From a virus, in the IMG/VR virus record IMGVR_UViG_3300007538_000167, positions 1 through 24,860 of that record: a stretch of DNA of 24,860 bases; one strand, given 5' to 3'. Each line of letters opens with the position of its first letter. Positions within the stretch are counted from its first letter, which is position 1. A program made the position numbers and the translations under genes. Positions 18,913-24,860 of this stretch are shown here, piece by piece. The notes below the pieces were generated by a model. The model was not told the origin of the DNA and searched no databases. It saw nothing but the letters and a program-made list of their open reading frames with translations.

Positions 18913-20151
18913 CTACTGCAAATCTAACCACCAGCCACTGCCAGAGCCTTCAACGGTCCAGCGTTTTTCCATAAAATATTCGGTGTAGACAACTGCATTA
19001 CCGTTCGTACTTTCGTAGGTGCCGGTGTAGTTATCCAGTTTGCCCCAGGGATCGTGAACTGTGTATTTAGCTGGGTCAGTGTGATAGCCGATAGCGCAGA
19101 TCCAATGCCCAAAACCACTGGGATTACCACCTGGTCCCTTATGGAGGATACCAATTGGAACAGGAATGTTGGCATCAAGCCTCTTCTTAAGAAAAAGAAG
19201 TGTTCCATCCTGCCTAAATTTAGCTTTAATACCCAGGCTATTCAAGACCTTAACATGTACGTTGGGGTTAGTGGTATCTCCAATAGCAAAGACTTTTTGG
19301 ATGTATTCATTGTCATTTTTAATGCACCCTGGCCTCATGTACATTGCAGCCATCGCACAGCTGGAGGAGAAGCAGGTGCGGCTTGCGTCTCGATAGTTAT
19401 CCCGTTGCGACTGGTACGGAACATCTAGCATAACACCATCGTAAAAGACTGCTGGAGTCTTTACGGGTTGAGGATGTGGACCACCAAGACCAGACCAATG
19501 CTGATCAAAGACCCACCAAACACCTGCACCCCAGGGGAGGTTAATCTGCGTGTGACCATTTTTCTTTTGTAGAACTTCAACATCACGATAGGTTCGGTTG
19601 CCTTTAATGATTACTTTTTGATCACGCTCTAGTTTTGTACTGTCAACCGGTTCTTTCTTTAGGGCGGTTGAACGACTTGAGGTAATAGTAATCTTTTGCT
19701 TGGGTTTAATTTCTTTACCAGAGATAAACAATTCGACTTCTTTCTTACGACGTGCAACTAAACCAGGTAGTGTTTTATCACCGGCCTTAACCCACTTAGG
19801 TAACTCTTCTTGAGCCACTTTATTAGGATCTTCTCCTTTATTAAGACGCTTCCTTAAGGTCGATTCTTTAAGTGCACCTATCCCACAGTTATGAGTAAAG
19901 GATACAAGAGCATCAAACTGAGGTTGATTTAGAGGAACAGTGATATGAATGTTGACTGCATCTTCAAATCTTTTCAAATCACCAAGAAGTAGCTGCTCTG
20001 CTTTCTCTTCAGTGATGGTTTTATCTGGCGTCACATCATCACCAGTATGTCCCCAGCCAATGGTCCAGACTCCTGCAGGACACTTATAGGCAGTGAGTTC
20101 TAACCCTTCAAAGGTTTTAATGAGATCTAAACCAGCTTTAGAAATTTTCAC
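18913..20151 (-). CDS. bimodular endolysin: GH24 lysozyme plus C39-like peptidase, 412 aa
   Basis: Residues 1-145 are a T4/P22-type lysozyme with the triad spacing Glu 15, Cys 24, Thr 30 (E-x8-C-x5-T) in TFEGLELTAYKCPAGVWTIG, and GLVARRKKEVELF at the end. Residues about 168-222 are beta-rich with three Trp (GAGVWWVFDQHW), perhaps SH3-like wall binding. Residues about 243-412 look like a C39-type papain-like peptidase: Cys 260 in RTCFSSSCAM, His 349 in GFGHWICAIGY, Asp 367 in VHDPWG. Two cleavage specificities, sugar and peptide, in one protein. Start is GTG at 20151. The holin-like gene precedes it by 36 bases. No signal peptide is visible. Confidence 0.85.
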   Translation of the reverse strand: MKISKAGLDLIKTFEGLELTAYKCPAGVWTIGWGHTGDDVTPDKTITEEKAEQLLLGDLKRFEDAVNIHITVPLNQPQFDALVSFTHNCGIGALKESTLRKRLNKGEDPNKVAQEELPKWVKAGDKTLPGLVARRKKEVELFISGKEIKPKQKITITSSRSTALKKEPVDSTKLERDQKVIIKGNRTYRDVEVLQKKNGHTQINLPWGAGVWWVFDQHWSGLGGPHPQPVKTPAVFYDGVMLDVPYQSQRDNYRDASRTCFSSSCAMAAMYMRPGCIKNDNEYIQKVFAIGDTTNPNVHVKVLNSLGIKAKFRQDGTLLFLKKRLDANIPVPIGILHKGPGGNPSGFGHWICAIGYHTDPAKYTVHDPWGKLDNYTGTYESTNGNAVVYTEYFMEKRWTVEGSGSGWWLDLQ

Positions 20152-20187
20152 AGCAGTGCTACTACTGCTTCTAGTTTACCTTCTTCT

Positions 20188-20442
20188 CTATTCAGCGTTA
20201 CGAGATAAACTAATCAGTGTTGTCAATACTCCCATCATTACCGTAATAGTTCGGGTATCTACATCAGTACAGCCCATAGGAGCTGGGTCGATTTTTTCAC
20301 TCTCTGGGGTGCCAACGTATTTTGCATACCAAGGCCATACCGCAGGGAGCACATAAAACCTACAAGCTCCCCACTGAATGACAGAAACTAAAACAATAGC
20401 TGAAGCGCAACCAACAATTGATCGCCAAAGCCAGTTAGTCAC
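20188..20442 (-). CDS. holin-like small membrane protein, 84 aa
   Basis: Start is GTG at 20442, overlapping the upstream stop by one base. MTNWLWRSIVGCASAIVLVSVIQWGACRFYVL gives a first membrane span (about 8-28). A polar loop with Trp-Pro-Trp-Tyr and Asp follows, then ITVMMGVLTTLISLSRNAE, a second span (about 65-79) with a basic/acidic end. Size, two spans and position before the endolysin fit a class II-like holin, or another inner-membrane lysis factor. I recall close relatives in cyanophages. Holin function is inferred from context. Confidence 0.6.
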   Translation of the reverse strand: MTNWLWRSIVGCASAIVLVSVIQWGACRFYVLPAVWPWYAKYVGTPESEKIDPAPMGCTDVDTRTITVMMGVLTTLISLSRNAE

Positions 20443-20825
20443 TACACATTACATGTATCACATTCGTCTACTCTAATCCACGAAACCGTGTCCTCATCCC
20501 ATGCGTACTCATGCCCATCTTGAGGATAAGAAATAGGTGAATTCCAAGTCAATGTAACTGGATCAAGAATCCAGCTACTGAAATAATTTGGAGGAATGAA
20601 AGCATCTCTGGCGAGATCATAAGTAAATCCAACACCAGCAAAATGTTTTCGGAAATTGTTGTTATAACTTGTTTGTTTCCAATTAGTTTCAACACCAAAC
20701 AAGCTTTTGAGATATTGAATTCCTTTATCTTCTCGCTCTACTCCATCCTGGAGCAAGATCTCATTGGCAACTACAAGAACACGTTGAACAACGTTATTCT
20801 CATCTAGCTCTGCAAAGTGTGCCAT
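20442..20825 (-). CDS. conserved cyanophage tail-type protein (MAHFAELDEN), 127 aa
   Basis: The frame is open from 20870, but ATG at 20825 (MAHFAELDENNVVQRVLVVAN) is the family start and overlaps the previous stop by one base. The rest reads GIQYLKSLFGVETNWKQTSYNNNFRKHFAGVGFTYDLARDAFIPP and SWILDPVTLTWNSPISYP, a pattern very common in cyanophages and other marine phages. Function is not established; location among fibre genes suggests a tail or adhesion accessory. Alternating short strands with W and Y resemble small beta-barrel tail proteins. Confidence 0.8.
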   Translation of the reverse strand: MAHFAELDENNVVQRVLVVANEILLQDGVEREDKGIQYLKSLFGVETNWKQTSYNNNFRKHFAGVGFTYDLARDAFIPPNYFSSWILDPVTLTWNSPISYPQDGHEYAWDEDTVSWIRVDECDTCNV

Positions 20826-21685
20826 CAGCTTACAACAAATGTTGAAGTCGAAGTAAAAGTATGGACCCAATAATCCACACCCCCAACAGTATAAACAGTT
20901 TTAGTGCCACCACTTGCAACTAATCCTGATGCAACGCGATACCTAATAAACACCTGTCCACCTGAACCATCGCCGCCATTTAGCGTTGATGTGGAGCCAC
21001 CGCTAAGCCTATAGGCACCGCCGCCGCCGCCTGAACCACGATTAACAGAGCCATCTTGTGCAGTAGTAGGAGGCAATCCTAGAGCACCGTTTCCGCCTAC
21101 ACCTGATCCGCCTGGTGCACTAAAACTGTCACATCCACCAGCGCCACCACCACCTGCAACAAAGTACGTACCGCCTAAACCAAATGTGCTATTGAGATCT
21201 AATCCTGAACCACCAGTACTAGTTGTACCAACAGATCCTTTACCACCGCCACTACCAGCAAAACAACCTGAAGTCGGGCCGCTACCGTCATTACCTTGTC
21301 CTGGTGTACCGCTACCACCTGGAAGGTTTACAGGGGGGTTACGCGCACCGCCACCACCTGAACCTCCACTGCCGCCTTCACCTAGGGAAATACGGCTTCC
21401 TCCGCCGCCACCTCCAATTGCAGTTGTACCAAATACGCTTGAATTAGCTCCAGCAGTGCCACGTATTGAACTATTAGTCGAACCTGCGCCGCCAGCACCA
21501 ATGGTTACGGTGTAGGAAGTACCTGCGGTAACGGTATAAGAAGCTAAGTCAGTACAGCCACCAGCACCGCCACCACCAGCGCCGTGGTCACCAATATCTG
21601 CACAGCCACCACCGCCACCACCGGCAAGGACAACAAATTCAACGTCGTAGCTGCGGCCACCAAACGTTAATTGTTGGATTGTCAT
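20825..21685 (-). CDS. glycine-rich tail adhesin-like protein, 286 aa
   Basis: The N-terminus MTIQQLTFGGRSYDVEFVVLAGGGGGGCAD leads into about 200 residues of Gly runs separated by short turns (AGGGGAGGC, IGGGGGGSRI, VAGGGGAGGC, GSGGGGGAYR), then a Thr/Val-rich end. Long Gly patches of this form are known in phage receptor-binding adhesins that pack polyglycine helices, such as those of T4-like Salmonella phage S16, and in Gly-rich domains of other tail proteins. Here it follows a tail fibre (1-base overlap), so host recognition is likely (inference). Several Cys are scattered through it. Gly tracts make it prone to repeat expansion. Confidence 0.65.
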   Translation of the reverse strand: MTIQQLTFGGRSYDVEFVVLAGGGGGGCADIGDHGAGGGGAGGCTDLASYTVTAGTSYTVTIGAGGAGSTNSSIRGTAGANSSVFGTTAIGGGGGGSRISLGEGGSGGSGGGGARNPPVNLPGGSGTPGQGNDGSGPTSGCFAGSGGGKGSVGTTSTGGSGLDLNSTFGLGGTYFVAGGGGAGGCDSFSAPGGSGVGGNGALGLPPTTAQDGSVNRGSGGGGGAYRLSGGSTSTLNGGDGSGGQVFIRYRVASGLVASGGTKTVYTVGGVDYWVHTFTSTSTFVVS

Positions 21686-22650
21686 CAGGTTAAACCGCTA
21701 CCAGATACAACAAAAACATTACTGGCTACGCACAATACTGTACATAAACCATACTGAAGAAGGGTGCGATTTCCTGTTGTAGCAGTACCACTCAGTCGCA
21801 ACGTTGTACCACTACCTTGGGTGATTGTCTGGCTGGAGCCTGAATTATTATAAATGCTGATTGCATCACCAGCGGAAAAAATACCTGAAGGAACAGTAAT
21901 ACCGCCTGTTGTAATGCTGATGTGCTTGCCAGAATCAGCTGCAACCAGAATATAAGAACTTGTTTTGGCGTTCTGAGGGATTGTACGAACTTCTCCTTTA
22001 CTGTCGGTAACACTACCGCCAACATTTACGTTTCCTGTAACTGTTAAGTTGCCTGTAGTACGTGAGAAAGTAAAACGTGTTGTGGTGCCATCACGGAAAA
22101 TTAAATCACCAGAGCTGAGATCAATGTAGTTAGTGCCACCAGTCCGCCATAACTTGTACTCAGAACTAGCGCCAATACCAATGGTGCTATGGATGCGCAG
22201 GCCACTGGTCGTAATGGCTCCCACAGCAGCACCAGCACTTGCTAAACCGATTTCATTGGTAGCGTTACGGTAAAATCCAGTATCAGTGTCGTTAATGAAC
22301 GTGATACTAGGGGCCGCAGCAGTATTGTCAGGGTAAAGGCTGCCTGCTGTTACGTAATCAGCACCAGCAAGAATAACGCCAAAGAAACTCCAACCTCCGG
22401 TGGGAGGAGAAGCAAAAACAATGTCAGTTCCACTTAAAAGAAATCCGTTTGTACCGCTTGGATCTGGTTCCTGTACAACACCGTTAACTGAGATTAAACA
22501 CTGTTGCGCATTAACCGGAAACGGTACTGGAGCTGAACCCAATACAGTAAGCGCAAAGGTATCTTGAACACCATCAAAGCTACCGCTGATATCATCAATC
22601 AGCGTATAGCTTGGAAAAGCAACCTGAAGATCGTTACCAATATAAGGCAC
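21685..22650 (-). CDS. tail fibre protein of cyanophage type, 321 aa
   Basis: GTG start at 22650 with GAGGTAA in front. The N-terminal 95 residues (MPYIGNDLQVAFPSYTLIDDISGSFDGVQDTFALTV ... CLISVNGVVQEPDPSG) form a particle-docking type domain frequent in cyanophage fibres. The middle has SLYPDNTAAAPSITFINDTDTGFYRNATNEIGLASAG, the fibre repeat also seen in the 23328 and 6588 proteins. The C-terminus is beta-rich with Ser/Gly/Thr repeats. No chaperone domain. It is followed by the Gly-rich adhesin-like gene and probably carries it or works beside it. Confidence 0.75.
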   Translation of the reverse strand: MPYIGNDLQVAFPSYTLIDDISGSFDGVQDTFALTVLGSAPVPFPVNAQQCLISVNGVVQEPDPSGTNGFLLSGTDIVFASPPTGGWSFFGVILAGADYVTAGSLYPDNTAAAPSITFINDTDTGFYRNATNEIGLASAGAAVGAITTSGLRIHSTIGIGASSEYKLWRTGGTNYIDLSSGDLIFRDGTTTRFTFSRTTGNLTVTGNVNVGGSVTDSKGEVRTIPQNAKTSSYILVAADSGKHISITTGGITVPSGIFSAGDAISIYNNSGSSQTITQGSGTTLRLSGTATTGNRTLLQYGLCTVLCVASNVFVVSGSGLT

Positions 22651-22655
22651 TGTCT

Positions 22656-22982
22656 TTACCTCTTAGCTAATTTAGATGGTTGCTGGGGCCAAACAACTTG
22701 GTTTGGTTCTACATTAGCAAAAGTTTGCGGTAAATCCCGTAGAATTTGACGGTACTTAGTCCACTCCAAGGTGTCTACGGTACAGCCATTAACAGCTGTC
22801 CAATCAGTAGACATCAACAAGAAGTCACGTTTTTTGCGTACTACATCCCAGCTATCGTCGGGTAGTTCAAGAATTAAATCTGATTGAGAAGCAAGTAGTT
22901 CTTCAAAGTGAGAAACACGCCTCTTTAATTCTGCGATCTCAGCACGCAGCTCAACAATATCTAAATTCTGTGTAAGTCCCAT
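22656..22982 (-). CDS. tail assembly chaperone-like protein, 108 aa
   Basis: Residues 8-32 form a coiled coil (IVELRAEIAELKRRVSHFEELL). The second half has RDFLLMSTDW (52-61), then W-T-K-Y-R-Q-x-L-R-D-L-P-Q (74-86) and PNQVVWPQQP. This R-D-x-L-L-x-x-T-D-W ... Y-R-Q-x-L-R-D-L-P arrangement matches the phage tail assembly chaperone family (Pfam phage_tail_APC as I recall it), normally a small protein near fibre genes. Start ATG at 22982. It sits between the 22985 protein and the tail fibre. Direct role in fibre assembly is inferred from the family. Confidence 0.75.
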   Translation of the reverse strand: MGLTQNLDIVELRAEIAELKRRVSHFEELLASQSDLILELPDDSWDVVRKKRDFLLMSTDWTAVNGCTVDTLEWTKYRQILRDLPQTFANVEPNQVVWPQQPSKLAKR

Positions 22983-22984
22983 CT

Positions 22985-23326
22985 TTACGTTTGCTCAAGA
23001 TAGCTTACACAAAGATCAACTGCTGTAGCAGTATTGCAGCGTGCCCTTAAAATATCAAATGCTTCAATGATAATTTTTGTTCCACCTGTCAACTCTAAAG
23101 AGGAGCCAGCAGGCACTGGTGCATTACGGAGAAGATAAACATCATCTCCTGTTGTCGTTACTAAATAGAGATCAACAGTAACGCTAGAAGCTGTTTTGTT
23201 GGCAGCATAAACACTTAATACAATGTTTGTGCTGCCGCCAGCTGCCGTAAAGATATTAGTCGTAGCGTTACTAACAGCATCCGTAACAACATCTGATTTG
23301 GTGGCGTGCTTGAAAGTGTTTGCCAT
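22985..23326 (-). CDS. virion-like beta protein, 113 aa
   Basis: MANTFKHATKSDVVTDAVSNATTNIFTAAGGSTNIVLSVYAANKTASSVTVDLYLVTTTGDDVYLLRNAPVPAGSSLELTGGTKIIIEAFDILRARCNTATAVDLCVSYLEQT is a chain of short beta strands with Thr, Ser and Val. The ASSVTVDLYLV ... VPAGSSLEL ... RARC arrangement is familiar from small phage tail-tube or head-tail-like proteins in cyanophages. No catalytic residues. It lies one base after the upstream stop. Structural protein likely. Confidence 0.6.
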   Translation of the reverse strand: MANTFKHATKSDVVTDAVSNATTNIFTAAGGSTNIVLSVYAANKTASSVTVDLYLVTTTGDDVYLLRNAPVPAGSSLELTGGTKIIIEAFDILRARCNTATAVDLCVSYLEQT

Positions 23327-23327
23327 A

Positions 23328-23732
23328 TCAACTTAAAGCCAGAATCAGAGGAATTACGTCGCCTTGAATGAGACCGCTTTGAGCAGTAATACTGCCGGTC
23401 ACAATAAGGTTACCAGTAACAGTTGATGTACCCGATGAATCTATTGTAACTCGCGCAACCCCACCAGTTACAAGGGACATGGTATCTGGACCTGTCCGGA
23501 TGATACCTGTATTGGCATCACTGGCAAAGCGGAGAGCACAACTGCTGAGGCTACCTGGTGATAACTCAAGGTTGGTGCCGTCATTACGAGCTAAGGAGAA
23601 GCCACCTGCTGTAGATCCGTCGTGAACGACAACGGTATTAATATCAGTATCAACAGTAACTTCACCAACTGCACCAATAAATACAGCAGTTTCTCCTGTT
23701 GTACCGCGCCTAAATTGTACTTGGGTTGCCAC
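23328..23732 (-). CDS. tail fibre-related protein, 134 aa, GTG start
   Basis: GTG at 23732 gives MATQVQFRRGTTGETAVFIGAVGEVTVDTDINTVVVHDGSTAGGF, a short N-terminal fibre domain (RRGTT ... GAVGE-x-x-V-D-T-x ... VVHDGS-x-x-GG) common in cyanophage and other fibre proteins, then the ASDANTGIIRTGPDTMSLVTGGVARVTIDSSG repeat. The C-terminus is short, with no tip domain, so it may be a small connector or a truncated fibre. It is the first complete gene of this part of the minus cluster. An AT-rich stretch (TTAAAATAAAAATAG) lies before it. Confidence 0.65.
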   Translation of the reverse strand: MATQVQFRRGTTGETAVFIGAVGEVTVDTDINTVVVHDGSTAGGFSLARNDGTNLELSPGSLSSCALRFASDANTGIIRTGPDTMSLVTGGVARVTIDSSGTSTVTGNLIVTGSITAQSGLIQGDVIPLILALS

Positions 23733-23952
23733 TAAAAGTCCACATCTATTTTTATTTTAACGCGTCTCCGGCGTAGTGTGTTTTTATGCTTGATTTGTCA
23801 ACTTACTGAAGAGGGTTGTGGAGGCCACTAGACATTCCAGGGGGAACCAGGTTGTTCTGAGACCATACGAAGGTTTTCCCGGTAGAAAGCCCAATATGAC
23901 TTCGATCATGGCAGCAATGGCTACGGGTACAGCTTAGCGCCCGTTACTTGAT
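23733..23952. other. 220-base gap with no assigned gene
   Basis: Nothing clear is annotated between the BspA-like stop and the 23732 start. The stretch holds one coding-like minus remnant (see the 23803-23943 entry), an AT-rich minus-strand upstream region at about 23745-23765, and a TTGACA-like box near 23795-23800 (minus), but no matching -10 at the right distance. No RNA fold stands out. Confidence 0.4.
23803..23943 (-). pseudogene. possible remnant: startless 46-codon frame
   Basis: On the minus strand, after the stops TAG (23953-23955) and TAA (23944-23946) of the BspA-like frame, the same frame stays open for 46 codons: RALSCTRSHCCHDRSHIGLS, then TGKTFVWSQNNLVPPGMSSG and LHNPLQ stop. 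It has no start codon. The last 25 residues look like a natural protein end. It may be the decayed tail of a gene, perhaps an earlier C-terminus of the repeat protein. A competing minus frame with an ATG (MIEVILGFLPGKPSYGLR ...) overlaps it. Confidence 0.3.
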
Positions 23953-24860
23953 CTACTGCGTCACGCCGTTGAGGACGATGATCCAGCCGCGAGACTTGAG
24001 AGTGCTTACTGCTGAGCTGATGCTTGGCGTGCCGCTACTGGCGTTGTAGTCGATGGTAATCTCTTTGTTGCCGCTGCTGGGCGCAGATCTGCCGGATGTG
24101 GCGATGCTGTTGAGGATATTCTCTACGCTCGTAGCAGACAGCGAAGTACAGCCAGACCAAGCAAAATAAAAACAGCTAGCACCCGGTGTTGCGGTCCAGT
24201 TATCAAAGAAACTAGCAGGGAAGCTCACTAGGCTTGTACAGCCATACCAAGCAAAAGAAAAGGTAGTAGCGCTGTTTGCCCCCAAAAGTGGAAAGCTTGT
24301 TAGTCCTGTACAGCTAAACCAAGCTGCGTTTACGGCAGTTGCGCTTGACATATTAAGCGCGGGAAAGCTCGTAAGCCCTGAGCAGCCTTGCCAAGTACCA
24401 GCAAAACTGGTTCCGCTAGATACATCAAGCAACGGGAAACTGGTAAGACCTGAGCAGTCGCGCCAAGCGCTTGCAAAGGTGGTTCCACTGGATGTATCAA
24501 GCAACGGGAAACCGGTGAGACTTGTGCAGTTGCGCCAGGTAGTAGTAAAATTCGTGCCACTAGATACATCAATCAAGGGAAAGCTGGTAAGCCCTGTGCA
24601 ATTTTGCCAAGCGCCCGTAAAATCAGTTCCACTAGACGTAGTAATCAGCGGAAAACTGGTAAGACTTGTGCAATTTTGCCAAGTGCCAATAAATGAAGTG
24701 CCTCCAGATGTATCTAGCAAAGGAAAGCTGGCAAGGTTTGTGCAATAAAGCCAAGTACTAAAATAATTCGTAACTGCTGAGGTATCCATGTTCGCCGACA
24801 CCGAAGACAGCGAAAATAAAGCATAAAATGCCTGGCTAAGGTTTGTACCAAAGGACCACC
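23953..24860 (-). CDS. BspA-like leucine-rich repeat protein (5' end beyond window)
   Basis: The frame is open through the right edge, so the real start is outside and the protein is longer than the 302 residues seen. It consists of 24-residue units, for example NCTSLTSFPLITTSSGTDFT, each with C-T/S-G/S-L-T-S-F-P-L-L, a Ser/Thr/Gly turn, F, then W and (N/G)C. At least eight units are present, the last divergent, followed by a C-terminal cap (SATSVENILNSIATSG ... STLKSRGWIIVLNGVTQ). This is the BspA/DUF285-type leucine-rich repeat, known in surface and adhesion proteins. In a phage tail cluster it suggests a host-receptor binding protein (inference). Confidence 0.7.
   Translation of the reverse strand, partial: WSFGTNLSQAFYALFSLSSVSANMDTSAVTNYFSTWLYCTNLASFPLLDTSGGTSFIGTWQNCTSLTSFPLITTSSGTDFTGAWQNCTGLTSFPLIDVSSGTNFTTTWRNCTSLTGFPLLDTSSGTTFASAWRDCSGLTSFPLLDVSSGTSFAGTWQGCSGLTSFPALNMSSATAVNAAWFSCTGLTSFPLLGANSATTFSFAWYGCTSLVSFPASFFDNWTATPGASCFYFAWSGCTSLSATSVENILNSIATSGRSAPSSGNKEITIDYNASSGTPSISSAVSTLKSRGWIIVLNGVTQ
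24195..24860 (-). repeat. tandem 72-bp coding repeats
   Basis: The 24-residue repeat is also visible in DNA. Segments such as CTGGTAAGACTTGTGCAATT recur about every 72 bases with changes, especially 24360-24720. Close copies here are a likely hot spot for unequal recombination that changes repeat number. Confidence 0.7.

Noticed and set aside
21186-21515. Open plus frame of 109 codons rich in Pro and Leu
   Set aside because: It is the complement of the Gly-rich adhesin-like gene: Gly codons read as Pro on the other strand. No start signals.
24479-24748. Open plus frame with repeated PLDVSSNGK-like units
   Set aside because: Shadow of the repeat protein on the minus strand; the repeats come from the real gene.
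24200-24860. CRISPR array
   Set aside because: Repeats are coding, spaced 72 bases with no unique spacers; they encode a 24-residue protein unit.

Overview
The window is a stretch of cyanophage genome. It is tightly packed on both strands, with many 1-8 bp start/stop overlaps, small hypothetical genes, tail-fibre type genes, a lysis pair and one tRNA. The host assignment rests on several points read in the sequence. There is an NblA-like phycobilisome-degradation adaptor at 16470-16691 (minus). There is also a set of proteins of types I know from cyanophage tails and virions: the protein starting MAHFAELDEN, a tail-assembly-chaperone-like protein with LRDLPQ, and a protein with DRLQDLHDVE. 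Phycobilisomes imply a Synechococcus/Cyanobium-like or other phycobilisome-bearing host. No capsid, terminase or portal gene and no integrase is visible, so the phage family and lifestyle cannot be fixed from this window.

Layout. (1) 1-6502, plus: small regulators and hypotheticals (AbrB-like, zinc ribbon, winged helix), then a PD-(D/E)XK RecB/Cas4-like nuclease and a prim-pol/SF3-type primase-helicase. This is the replication arm. It ends at a perfect 12-bp hairpin at 6517-6545, where it meets convergent genes. (2) 6588-9391, minus: virion genes, ending with an S74 self-cleaving fibre chaperone. (3) 9445-12267, plus: an accessory block with a highly structured non-coding stretch (9696-9887), two HNH-type genes in tandem, a beta-rich protein and an orphan Phd-type antitoxin with its own promoter. 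(4) 12285-12856, minus: a hypothetical and a tiny membrane protein. (5) 12902-14645, plus: hypotheticals ending in a Dam-like methyltransferase with an altered catalytic motif. (6) 14647-14943 (minus) and 14976-15206 (plus, DUF3310-like) are divergent. (7) 15201-24860, minus: a long late-type cluster. In transcription order it runs from a BspA-like repeat protein (cut by the window edge) through tail proteins, a glycine-rich adhesin-like protein, holin-like protein, bimodular GH24-C39 endolysin, two helical proteins, HNH endonuclease, two small proteins, Dps-like ferritin, a membrane protein, NblA-like protein, a virion-like protein and a second, divergent lysozyme-fold protein. A plus-strand tRNA-Leu(UAA) sits inside this minus cluster.

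The most interesting part is the host-takeover cassette at about 16470-17432. A Dps-like protein that keeps its ferroxidase residues and an NblA-like phycobilisome adaptor are nearly adjacent in the virion/lysis operon. A plausible reading (inference) is that the phage dismantles the light-harvesting antenna and limits the iron and oxidative damage that follows late in infection. Second is the 9696-9887 region, where one arm can pair either upstream or downstream, a switch-like RNA layout. Third are a lysozyme-fold protein with a changed catalytic triad and a Dam-family protein with FPPT instead of D/N-PPY. Three genes shorter than 60 codons (7346-7522, 12728-12856, 17722-17898) fit exactly between neighbours by overlap or close spacing; a fourth (1513-1689) lies between genes on the plus strand.
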